From positions 223,636-287,635 of the forward strand of contig NZ_JH636436.1 in NCBI RefSeq assembly GCF_000255655.1: 64,000 nt of DNA. The letters run 5' to 3'. Positions within the stretch are counted from its first letter, which is position 1, and every line of letters starts with the position of its first letter. A program made the position numbers and the translations under genes. This DNA is from Schlesneria paludicola DSM 18645 (GTDB taxonomy: Bacteria; Planctomycetota; Planctomycetia; Planctomycetales; Planctomycetaceae). This document shows, piece by piece, positions 1-7,766 of the stretch. Under the pieces are notes generated by a model that was given only the letters and a program-made list of their open reading frames with translations, was not told the DNA's origin and did not search any database.

Positions 1-98
1 CGGCCATTCAAGTAGAACGCCATGCTCTGTGCGGCGATCGGAACACCCACAAGTCTGTCTCCCGTAGTGGTCGCCTCATCGCTCGGGGATGCCAACAT
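1..98 (-). CDS. Partial CDS, N-terminus only, unknown function
   Basis: An open frame runs from an ATG at 98 to the window edge, about 32 codons (MLASPSDEATTTGD, then VGVPIAAQSMAFYLNG). The ATG shares one base with the TGA of the upstream GH2 gene (TGATG), an arrangement typical of translational coupling. It is therefore probably the next gene of the same operon. Too little is visible to name a family. The Ala/Phe/Tyr content of the last residues could fit a membrane or glycan-related protein, but that is a guess. Confidence 0.5.
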   Translation of the reverse strand, partial: MLASPSDEATTTGDRLVGVPIAAQSMAFYLNG

Positions 99-2659
99 CA
101 TTGTTCGTCTCGATTCAGGATGAGAGAAACCGACGTCGGCGTCTCGAGATTCAACGCTTCGATCTCGCCGCGGAGGACACTCGGCCGTGTTCCGGTTGCA
201 ATCAATCGGACAACTTTCTTTCGCTGCGGCGGCAAATGAAAGTCGTTGTCATCCGGGCGGAATCCCCCGATACGCAGACGGACATCATGCAGAAACCGAT
301 CCGATTCGATCGTCAATTGGCATTCTGTCGGGCTGGTCTGTCTGACCTCGGTATTGATGGTTGCCGAGGCCATGATCGACTCGCGTCTCCGGACGAAATA
401 TGAGGCATCGCTGATGATCCGACGATCCGCGTCGAGCAGTGAAACAATCACGACGTCATGATGTGGCGGACCGAATCGATAGGCATAGTTCGCGTCGTAG
501 AAGCTGCCCAGCACTTCATCGGCGCTGATGCACTGACGTCCGCGTGCCGGCAGTTCCAGTGGTACCTCTTTACGTGCAACAATGACGTTGGGTTCTTTCC
601 ATAACGTGACTTCGACGGACCCTGTCCATCTTTCGTTCGATTCGTTGATGCTATGAATGTGCAGTCCATTCAAGCCTTCGTCCGTGATGACGATCTGGCG
701 ATTGCGCCACGTCCGTTTCAAGAAGTAGTAGGTGGCTTTGGGCAGGCCGGTGCTGTCGATGAGGCCCCAGCCTGCTGCGGGCCATAGATCTTTGAAGAAC
801 CAGACCAAGCCACCACGATTTTCACTGTGACTGCTCCGCCATTCGGAGAAGGTCTGGGCCATCATCTCGCCCGGGACGACGCGGCTGAGGTCCAGATATC
901 GAGGCATATCGGTCGATCGAAGCATCACCGGATCGACGTTAAACAGTTGTTTTAAGTAGTGGTCCCGGACATCTTCGAAGTCCCAGCCCGCACCGGTGTC
1001 GCGTGGAACTCGCTGTTTCCATTTTGGATGGTGCATCGTCGGCAGGGCGCCTTCGGTGATCAGATTGATCGTGTCCGGTTCGGGTAGATTGGCGAAGCCC
1101 AAACATTCGGGTGTGAACTTTACGCCGGCCTGACGGAGTTCGGTGGGGGGGCGAAGGTACGCACCCACACCATAAAAATGACTGATCCCCGTCGACGGAT
1201 GGAATGGCAGGACGCCGCCCGTTGGTGTCGAAGGGACGTAGGTTGTACCGGGATGCAGTTCCGCACAGAGCGCCGGCAGTCGCTCTGCGAACCAGGGGTT
1301 GCTCCAGCGCTCACGCGGCATGCCCAGCATGGCGGCTTGTTGTTCGACTTCGCTGTTGCCGCAATAGACGACGATGCTCGGGTGACTCGCCAGTCGTCGC
1401 AGTTGTTCGGTGGCCTCGGATTCAATATTGGCGGCGAACGCGGGATCATCCACGGGGTAATCCATGTTGGCGAACATCATGTCCTGCCAGACCAGAATTC
1501 CCAGTTCGTCGCACAAGCGATAGAACGTGTCGCTTTCATAGATCATCGTGCCGACCACGCGCAGCATGTTGGCGCCGGCCTCGCGCGCCAGTGTCAAGTC
1601 GTGGCGCAACGACTGTTCCGTTCCATCCAACGTGAAGACGTTCGAGACGGTCCAGCACGCACCACGGCAGTAGATCGGCTCGCCGTTGATGCTCAGCGAA
1701 AACCCTTGCTCGCGACAGACGCTTAGCGTTCGAAAGCCGACGGATCGATGATGCAAAGTGAATTGATTGGAACCAGACTCCAGTACGACGCGACACGGAA
1801 GCTGCGGTTGCGAGCCGTGCGTATGCGGCCACCACAACGGCGCGTCTGGCACCCGCAGTTCTCCGCTGAGTCGGACATCGCTGCCTGTGGTGTCTGCTCG
1901 GCCGCCCTTGGTGATCTCGATGTTGCATTCGAGTTCGCCGACGCGGAGAAGGACTCGATCGATCGGCACGGCGGCAGACAGGTCCGCGCTGAGCGAGACG
2001 ATGCCCGTCGTTCCTTCGAGCCGGGTCGTGAGATGAATGTCGGTCAGAGACGCACTGGCTTGTTCGAGTCGAATGGCGCGCCAGGGACCGATGGCCGGGA
2101 CGGGCGGTGACCAGCCCGGAATGCGTCCCAGTAGCGGCGTGCGTCGCCACCTGAGCTGTTGCTGCCCCACAAGATTTGTTTTCCAGCGCGGTCGTGGTCT
2201 CTTCTTCTGCAGATCCGCCGTCACTGAGCGAAAGCCGATGACGAGTTCATTGTTGCTGTCGAGTTGCCGCGTCACATCGATCGTGTATCGGCGAAACGCA
2301 TTGTCGGTCGTCAGGAGCTGTTCGCCATTCAGCCAGATCTCGGCCAGGCTGGCTAAACCGTCGAAACATAGCCAGCGCCGCTGATCGACATTCGACTCGC
2401 TGGGGTTGGGGCCTGCAAACGACGTCCGGTACCACCAATCCAGGGCATCAATGTTTGTCGGATGTTGCATGTCCCAGCGGCCGACAGACTCGAGCGTTGC
2501 TGCGACGGTTCCCGGGACCGACGTTGCCAGCCATTCTGCGGGCAGCGCGTCGAGCTGTGAAGGACTCGTGATCGAGCCAGATGCATGCGAACAGCACGAC
2601 CATTCACCGAGCGGCAGCGTCGGCGTCGTTGGGTCGTCACGTTCTTGAATCGCGAGCAT
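98..2659 (-). CDS. Glycoside hydrolase family 2 protein, beta-mannosidase-like
   Basis: The 853-residue protein has the GH2 order: N-terminal jelly-roll sugar-binding domain (about 15-200, with WDMQHPTN and WWYRTSF), immunoglobulin-like domain (about 200-310) and TIM barrel (about 315-650). The probable acid/base is Glu437 in GNSE, where beta-mannosidases usually read GNNE or GNSE. The probable nucleophile is Glu518 in FTPECLGF. Beta-mannosidases release non-reducing-end mannose from glycans; specificity cannot be proven here, and beta-galactosidase or glucuronidase activity is possible. No signal peptide is visible, so the enzyme is probably cytoplasmic. It starts 18 bases after the DUF1839 gene, so it is likely co-transcribed with the carrier-protein operon. 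Confidence 0.88.
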   Translation of the reverse strand: MLAIQERDDPTTPTLPLGEWSCCSHASGSITSPSQLDALPAEWLATSVPGTVAATLESVGRWDMQHPTNIDALDWWYRTSFAGPNPSESNVDQRRWLCFDGLASLAEIWLNGEQLLTTDNAFRRYTIDVTRQLDSNNELVIGFRSVTADLQKKRPRPRWKTNLVGQQQLRWRRTPLLGRIPGWSPPVPAIGPWRAIRLEQASASLTDIHLTTRLEGTTGIVSLSADLSAAVPIDRVLLRVGELECNIEITKGGRADTTGSDVRLSGELRVPDAPLWWPHTHGSQPQLPCRVVLESGSNQFTLHHRSVGFRTLSVCREQGFSLSINGEPIYCRGACWTVSNVFTLDGTEQSLRHDLTLAREAGANMLRVVGTMIYESDTFYRLCDELGILVWQDMMFANMDYPVDDPAFAANIESEATEQLRRLASHPSIVVYCGNSEVEQQAAMLGMPRERWSNPWFAERLPALCAELHPGTTYVPSTPTGGVLPFHPSTGISHFYGVGAYLRPPTELRQAGVKFTPECLGFANLPEPDTINLITEGALPTMHHPKWKQRVPRDTGAGWDFEDVRDHYLKQLFNVDPVMLRSTDMPRYLDLSRVVPGEMMAQTFSEWRSSHSENRGGLVWFFKDLWPAAGWGLIDSTGLPKATYYFLKRTWRNRQIVITDEGLNGLHIHSINESNERWTGSVEVTLWKEPNVIVARKEVPLELPARGRQCISADEVLGSFYDANYAYRFGPPHHDVVIVSLLDADRRIISDASYFVRRRESIMASATINTEVRQTSPTECQLTIESDRFLHDVRLRIGGFRPDDNDFHLPPQRKKVVRLIATGTRPSVLRGEIEALNLETPTSVSLILNRDEQ

Positions 2660-2677
2660 CTGGTTCTTCCGAACGGT

Positions 2678-3661
2678 TCAATCGGCCAGCAGAAAAAGCG
2701 ATTTCAAATCGTCGGTGGCAAGCTGCCACTGGGTGGCCATTTGATCAATCGGTGTCAAGTCCAAGGTTCGCTTCCGGGCCATGGCGCGGGCGAGTTGGAA
2801 CTGCATCGTTTTTGCGCCGCTGGACAATCCTTCGTAGACGTCAATCGCTCGTTCGAGACGCGCGATGCCGCGCGCCTGCAGCCATTTCAGATAGGTTGCC
2901 GACAGTTCGTAACAGGCACCGAATTGACGCAGGGTGGCAAACGAGTATTGATGGAAAGTTTCAATTGGCTCATTGGCCAACCATTGCAAATCGGCTTCGA
3001 AGCGCGGTTTGAACTTGTGGAACGGATTTGCCGCGGGCAGTTTGTGCAGTTCGACCTTCAGGCGATCAACCGAGGCACGCGTCAGAGCCTCGCCGACGAG
3101 GGCCAAGGCGTTGCTGCGTTTGACGATTTCGACATACGGTGGAAGCACCGAAGGGTGCGGGAAACCTGACAGGTGCAGGATCTTGGCAAAGTCGTCGCCG
3201 CTCAGGTGGTAGTAGCCTTGACCGTGGAAATAGCCCAGATGCTGATTCGCCGGATCGATCTCGATCACGGCGACGGTCGATTTCATATGTTCGCGCTGGT
3301 ACGCGGTTCCGGCGGTGTCGGGAAGGTAGTACGAGTCAAGTTCGACCAGGACCGGTCGCCCCAGGCTGACTTGTTCTTCCAGGTGCTTGACCAGCGGTCG
3401 CCAGATCATCAGTTCTTGAATCTCAAGTCCGAATAACTGATACAGGTCGACGTGCGGAAATTTGAAGAACGTCCACTGATCGCCTTCGAAATCCGCGGTC
3501 AATGTGAATGGCAATGCCGCGATCGGTTCGAAACCCCAGGCATGCAGGAGTTCGATCCAGACGTCGACATAGCAATTCGTCTCGGCCCACTGACGTTCGC
3601 CGCTATGAATGGCGTGCCGTTGGTACGTCGTTGGGTCGAGCGGGAAGACGTGGTTGCTCAT
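2678..3661 (-). CDS. DUF1839 family protein
   Basis: The 327-residue protein begins MSNHVFPLDPTTYQRH and carries the conserved family block CYVDVWIELLHAWGFEP, then a region with VLVELDSYYLPDT and GYYHLSGDDF. DUF1839 has no assigned reaction. The family is known mainly from its genomic pairing with amino acid:carrier-protein ligases, and that pairing is present here: its ATG overlaps the ligase stop (ATGA). The N-terminal half, with Cys30, Asp106 and His125 in suitable contexts, resembles a papain-like or transglutaminase-like layout, but this is only a suggestion. It may transfer or process the carrier-bound amino acid. Confidence 0.85.
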   Translation of the reverse strand: MSNHVFPLDPTTYQRHAIHSGERQWAETNCYVDVWIELLHAWGFEPIAALPFTLTADFEGDQWTFFKFPHVDLYQLFGLEIQELMIWRPLVKHLEEQVSLGRPVLVELDSYYLPDTAGTAYQREHMKSTVAVIEIDPANQHLGYFHGQGYYHLSGDDFAKILHLSGFPHPSVLPPYVEIVKRSNALALVGEALTRASVDRLKVELHKLPAANPFHKFKPRFEADLQWLANEPIETFHQYSFATLRQFGACYELSATYLKWLQARGIARLERAIDVYEGLSSGAKTMQFQLARAMARKRTLDLTPIDQMATQWQLATDDLKSLFLLAD

Positions 3662-4584
3662 AGTGCGAGTAAATTCTTGATGTCGGCGGGCCAGTGATCC
3701 GGATCAAGGCCATGCGTTTTGAACAGTGCCAGGGCAATCCGTTCCAGGCCGAACCCGATACAGGACGAGTGTGCGTATTGACCGTCGTCGGTCTTGATTT
3801 CGAATGAATGTCCGAAGTGATCGAGATGGCAGTTGCACGACGTGATGGCGGTGGGCTTTTCGGTGCTCGCCACGGCGATCACCAGTTCGTATTTCAGGTC
3901 CTGTTCTTTTTGCGTGGCGGCCATCATTCGTCCGCCGCGACCGAAGAAGGGATCATTGGCGAGGACGCGTTCGACTTTCAGGCCCACGCTATTCAGGATC
4001 TCTTCACCCAGGTTCAGCCAGTGATTGCGATGTTCAAGAGCTTGCTCGGGCGTTCCGAGCCGCACGAACTCGCGCTGGCGGAAGATCTGCATGCGGCAGG
4101 GATCGATCGACGGTTCGTGGCGAAACACGAACGATCGCAGATCGACCAGTCGGCCTTGTGCGGGCAATGTTCCCGTCGCCGTCGGATAAAGCGGATAACA
4201 GGCTGCGGGCGTCATCATGACTTCGGTAGGTGTCAGATCGCGCGTCCAGTCTTCACCTGCAGCTCGCTTTTGCAGCAGCTTGACGTGATCGCGTTCGTTG
4301 CCGGTGAAGCTGTGAACCGAACCCATCAAATCGGGAAAGGTTTCGAGGTGATTCGTTTTCAGATAGGCCTGACGATTCAGGATCGCCGGGAACCGCATCA
4401 CCTCGGCTTTGAACCCCTTGGCACGCTGCGTCACAAGATGCTCGAACTGTTCGATGATGTTTTCGAAAACACCGCTGTGTCCGTACAGGCCTTTGACGCC
4501 CAAGGGGATCAAGAGTCCCGCTTTGGTCAATTGATCGAGGTAAGCCTGGTAAGAGGCGGTCAGCACATCGTTCGAGATGCACAT
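3658..4584 (-). CDS. Amino acid:[carrier protein] ligase, class II aaRS-like
   Basis: This 308-residue homologue of a seryl-tRNA synthetase catalytic core has no tRNA-binding arm. Class II motif 2 is visible as FRHE (154-157) and motif 3 as GFGLER (277-282). Cys129, Glu172 and Cys275 have almost the spacing of the Cys-Glu-Cys zinc site of characterised bacterial amino acid:carrier-protein ligases. Those enzymes activate glycine or alanine with ATP and load it onto the phosphopantetheine of a small carrier protein instead of tRNA. The carrier protein and an acyl-CoA dehydrogenase lie directly upstream (3-base gap to the dehydrogenase) and DUF1839 directly downstream (4-base overlap). The amino acid used cannot be read from the sequence. 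Confidence 0.9.
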   Translation of the reverse strand: MCISNDVLTASYQAYLDQLTKAGLLIPLGVKGLYGHSGVFENIIEQFEHLVTQRAKGFKAEVMRFPAILNRQAYLKTNHLETFPDLMGSVHSFTGNERDHVKLLQKRAAGEDWTRDLTPTEVMMTPAACYPLYPTATGTLPAQGRLVDLRSFVFRHEPSIDPCRMQIFRQREFVRLGTPEQALEHRNHWLNLGEEILNSVGLKVERVLANDPFFGRGGRMMAATQKEQDLKYELVIAVASTEKPTAITSCNCHLDHFGHSFEIKTDDGQYAHSSCIGFGLERIALALFKTHGLDPDHWPADIKNLLAL

Positions 4585-4587
4585 CGT

Positions 4588-5787
4588 TCAATGTCCTTCT
4601 TTGTGAACCATCAGCATGGTGGCGTTCAATTTTGTGATGCGGTCGTTGTTGACCATCAGGGCGGCGCCGTACGAGTCGCGCAGATGACGGGCCAGACTGA
4701 ACTTGGAATCGTTGCGATAGCCAGAGATTCCGCAGATCAAAAGCGCCTTGCTGACGATGTCCACAATCCGCTGCGAACAGGACACCTTCAGGTTGTTGGT
4801 GCGAATCGAGAAGCCGAATCCTTTGAAGGCATCGGAGCAATTTTGTTCGAGCAGATCCTGATACTCTCGCGTCAGACTTTTGACGTTGTGCCGCATTTCT
4901 TGCAGGACCTGGTCCACTTCTGCCAGTCGAATGGCCGAGATGGGCGTCTCGCCCGGTGTCTTGCGGGCTTCGACGCGGACGAACGCGCGGGCGCGATTGA
5001 CGGCGTCCATGGCGATGCCCGACCAGAGTGCACCCCAGACAATGTGCGAATATGGATGCATCGTTTCCGTCAGGATTTCTGTGAACGAGACCGGCAGGAT
5101 TTGTGCCGCATCCCCTTCCGCCGTCAATGTGAATCCAGAACTGCAGGTTCCGCGAAAGCCCATCGTGTCCCACGTCGACAGCGGGATGGCCGTGAATTCA
5201 CCGCGTCGGACCATCACGTGCACTTGATCGCTGGCGGGTGATTCGGGCGAACGGCGGCAGGTGACCAGGATGTCATCCGCTTGCAGCCCATACGAAATCA
5301 CAGGAGCCTGTTTGGTCAGTTTGAAGCGATCGCCGTGCGTCTCGACTGCGCAGAGGCTCGACAGCAAATCTCCGCCTGTTCCGATTTCGGTTGTGGCAGA
5401 TGCCATCAACAGTTGTTGTTCGGCAAGTTGCCGCAGGTAGTCGCGAAAGTAGGCCGATTGCTGCCCGTGTCGCACGACACACGCCACCTGGATGCAGTGC
5501 ATGGCGTAGATCATCGCGGATGAACCGCAGTACTGACCCAGGACTTCGCACAGTTCGGCGATCTGGCTGATGTTCAGTCCCATGCCGCCGTATTTGGTGG
5601 GAACGTAGGCGCTGAGCAGTTTGGCTTCGCGCAGTGCAGCGAACGCTTCTGTGGGAAACCGTGCCTCACGGTCCACACTTTCGGCATGTGCGGCGAGCGA
5701 CTGTTTTCCGACGGCGTGGACCTGCCGGACCAGTTCGTGGAAATCGACCGTCGCATCCAGGCTGCAATTGCAGGCGAGCGTATTCAT
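4588..5787 (-). CDS. Acyl-CoA dehydrogenase family flavoprotein
   Basis: The 399-residue protein has the acyl-CoA dehydrogenase fold order: N-terminal helical domain (about 15-130), beta domain with the flavin and substrate stretch STWDTMGFRGTCSSGF (about 205-220), and C-terminal helical bundle (about 250-390). These enzymes use FAD to introduce an alpha-beta double bond into an acyl thioester. Sitting between the carrier protein (27-base gap) and the amino acid ligase (3-base gap), its likely substrate is an aminoacyl thioester on the carrier, as with the dehydrogenases of nonribosomal peptide pathways. That role is inferred. The catalytic base could not be assigned by eye. Confidence 0.88.
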   Translation of the reverse strand: MNTLACNCSLDATVDFHELVRQVHAVGKQSLAAHAESVDREARFPTEAFAALREAKLLSAYVPTKYGGMGLNISQIAELCEVLGQYCGSSAMIYAMHCIQVACVVRHGQQSAYFRDYLRQLAEQQLLMASATTEIGTGGDLLSSLCAVETHGDRFKLTKQAPVISYGLQADDILVTCRRSPESPASDQVHVMVRRGEFTAIPLSTWDTMGFRGTCSSGFTLTAEGDAAQILPVSFTEILTETMHPYSHIVWGALWSGIAMDAVNRARAFVRVEARKTPGETPISAIRLAEVDQVLQEMRHNVKSLTREYQDLLEQNCSDAFKGFGFSIRTNNLKVSCSQRIVDIVSKALLICGISGYRNDSKFSLARHLRDSYGAALMVNNDRITKLNATMLMVHKEGH

Positions 5788-5814
5788 GAGGTTCCAAGCA
5801 TCTTCCAGGGAACA

Positions 5815-6081
5815 TTACTTCGTCAGGTTGGAAACGGCTTCGGTGATGGCGGAAATGCTTTTGAATGTTTTGCGGCTGAGCATCGATTCCGGGAATTCGA
5901 TGTCGAAACGGTCTTCGAGCGCCAGCATGATTCCCACGGTGGCAAGCGAGGTCAGGCCGACGTTGTACAGGTCGGCATGCTCATCAAGGCCACCGACATC
6001 ACACGACAGTCGTCCATGTTGAGACAGGATCTCGCGGATTGTTCCAGAGTCGACGCTGACAGTGTTGGTAAGGTGATTCAT
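5815..6081 (-). CDS. Acyl carrier protein-like aminoacyl carrier protein
   Basis: The 88-residue acidic protein has the four-helix carrier pattern DLYNVGLTSLATVGIML. Ser45 in GLTS is the expected 4'-phosphopantetheine attachment site. It is the first gene of the minus-strand run and is probably the substrate of the amino acid ligase two genes downstream. It is unlikely to be the fatty-acid ACP, because no fab genes are nearby and its helix II differs from the DSLD sequence of canonical AcpP. A 4'-phosphopantetheinyl transferase is not encoded in the window. Confidence 0.88.
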   Translation of the reverse strand: MNHLTNTVSVDSGTIREILSQHGRLSCDVGGLDEHADLYNVGLTSLATVGIMLALEDRFDIEFPESMLSRKTFKSISAITEAVSNLTK

Positions 6082-6813
6082 CGTTCGGATACCGTTTCAC
6101 AACAAACAACAGGGAACCGTAAATTTACAAGGAACCGTAACGAGGGACGTTCAGTCCACACGTCCGAGACAATTTCAGAAACCTGCACACTCCCTAAAGG
6201 GGATGGGCGGGTTTTCGAGGCACGCTTCAATTCTTGGCTGCGGTCTGGTGTCGGGAACGTTCATGGGCTCAACGGAACACACACCGGCAGCAGGAACCAG
6301 AGAAATTTTTGGTTCAAAAGCTCCTCGTGTCTGGCCCGTCACAGCAACACTCGCCACAGGGTGACGTTGCTGCAAATGAATCGAACAGGTTTGATTCGGC
6401 TTCCTGCGAAATCCCTGCAGGTTGCGCCCTCGAGCGGCTCGATCCGATTGGAAGCCTAGCTTGAGAATCCCCGCGTGAAACAAAAATGTTGCGGTCCGGC
6501 CACTGACTTTGTTCACTTTTCGCAAAGGTGACGATTCCGCACATCGTCACGAAGATTCGTCGTTCCAACAGCTTTGGCGACAGTGTATTACGTTTTCTTA
6601 ATGAATCTGCTATTGAATGATTCGGGTGACGATTTCCGTTCAGAATTGTAGCCTTCGATCAGAGTTCCGCCATGTCGGATTTGCATTCACCGGATTTCGT
6701 TGTATTTGGCGAAATGATCGGTCTACGATTCGGGACATTGATCGCAAATTTCCAGTGATTGCCACGGTATCCAGGTCTTACAAACAAGCACCAAAAGGAA
6801 GGATGATTTCGCG
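6082..6813. other. Divergent intergenic region, 732 bp
   Basis: No convincing gene lies between the divergent carrier-protein and carbonic anhydrase genes; the open frames here lack ribosome sites and family features. Two direct copies of GGAACCGTAA (6113-6122 and 6131-6140) sit 32-60 bases upstream of the carrier-protein start and could be regulatory sites. The stretch near 6585-6640 is AT-rich and could hold the carbonic anhydrase promoter, but no clear -35/-10 pair was found. Confidence 0.4.
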
Positions 6814-7518
6814 ATGGACCAACTTCTGACCGGTCTGCACCAGTTCCATACGGACATTTTTCAGCACGAGCGGTCATTTTTCGAATCATTGGCATCGGGA
6901 CAGCATCCGAGTGCCCTGTTTATCGGTTGTTCGGATTCGCGCGTCGATCCCTCGATCATCACGCAAGCGCGGCTCGGTGAGCTCTTTGTTTTGCGGAACG
7001 CAGGCAACATCGTTCCTTGCCACGGTGCCTCAAACGGTGGTGAACCCGCCACGATCGAATATGCGGTCACTGCATTGGGTGTCAAAGACATCATTATTTG
7101 TGGCCATTCGGGATGCGGGGCAATTCAGGCGATGTTGGAACCGCACAGGATGGACAAGCTGCCGCTGGTTCGCGGCTGGCTGAATCACGCCGATGCCACC
7201 CGGCAGATCGTTGCCGAAAATTATTCGCAATACAGCGGCGAGGAACTTCTGGAGATTGCGGTTCGTGAGCATGTGCTGGTTCAGATCGAGAATCTGCAAA
7301 CGCATCCCTCGGTGGCCACGAAACTGCAGCGGGGTGATCTGACGTTGCATGCCTGGATCTACGGGATGAATACGGGCGAGATCCTGGCGTATTCCACGAA
7401 AGACGGCGGGTTTGCGTCATTGACGAACCTCGATCCGCGTGAAGGCAGCAAACGCAGCGTGGCCAACCACCGCGAATCGAAAGGCACGAAGAGCTCGAAG
7501 AAGAAGTCGCGTGCCTGA
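6814..7518 (+). CDS. Beta-carbonic anhydrase
   Basis: The 234-residue protein interconverts CO2 and bicarbonate. Zinc ligands Cys39, His98 and Cys101 and the catalytic Asp41-Arg43 dyad are present in CSDSRVDPS and CGHSGCGA. There is no signal peptide, so it is cytoplasmic. An AAGGAAGG ribosome site about 10 bases upstream supports the ATG at 6814. The last 25 residues form a Lys/Ser/Arg-rich tail (about 210-234) beyond the usual bacterial beta-class end near residue 205; its role is unknown. It stands alone, with no bicarbonate transporter or carboxysome gene nearby. Confidence 0.95.
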   Translation: MDQLLTGLHQFHTDIFQHERSFFESLASGQHPSALFIGCSDSRVDPSIITQARLGELFVLRNAGNIVPCHGASNGGEPATIEYAVTALGVKDIIICGHSGCGAIQAMLEPHRMDKLPLVRGWLNHADATRQIVAENYSQYSGEELLEIAVREHVLVQIENLQTHPSVATKLQRGDLTLHAWIYGMNTGEILAYSTKDGGFASLTNLDPREGSKRSVANHRESKGTKSSKKKSRA

Positions 7519-7539
7519 CCGACGAGATGGTCTTCGGGT

Positions 7540-7604
7540 GGCCGGGACTGGACGAGCGAAGCGCTGGACGCCCGGGGTTTCGGCAAACCCCACCAATCCC
7601 GGCC
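7540..7604 (+). terminator. Nested hairpin after carbonic anhydrase gene
   Basis: An inner perfect stem GGGGTTT/AAACCCC with CGGC loop (7574-7591) lies inside an outer 12-bp stem (7540-7551 with 7593-7604, one mismatch). It begins 21 bases after the carbonic anhydrase stop. There is no T-tract, so it is either a factor-dependent 3' end or a structured RNA element; the terminator label is tentative. Confidence 0.4.
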
Positions 7605-7766
7605 CTGCCCCCCCCCAAGATTTCGCTGTGAAGAAGCACGAGTGGTTTCGGCGATTTCGGCGGGCGTCCTTCATGCTCTGGCTGTGGCGAATTGACCTTG
7701 GTGTCAACGGAGGTGATACTCACAGGTGGCCAATCGTCCAGAGTTTGCCGTCGTGAGGTGTTGCCG

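Noticed and set aside
3808..5241. 477-codon plus-strand open frame
   Set aside because: Antisense to the ligase and acyl-CoA dehydrogenase genes, whose frames have clear family motifs; its own translation has none.
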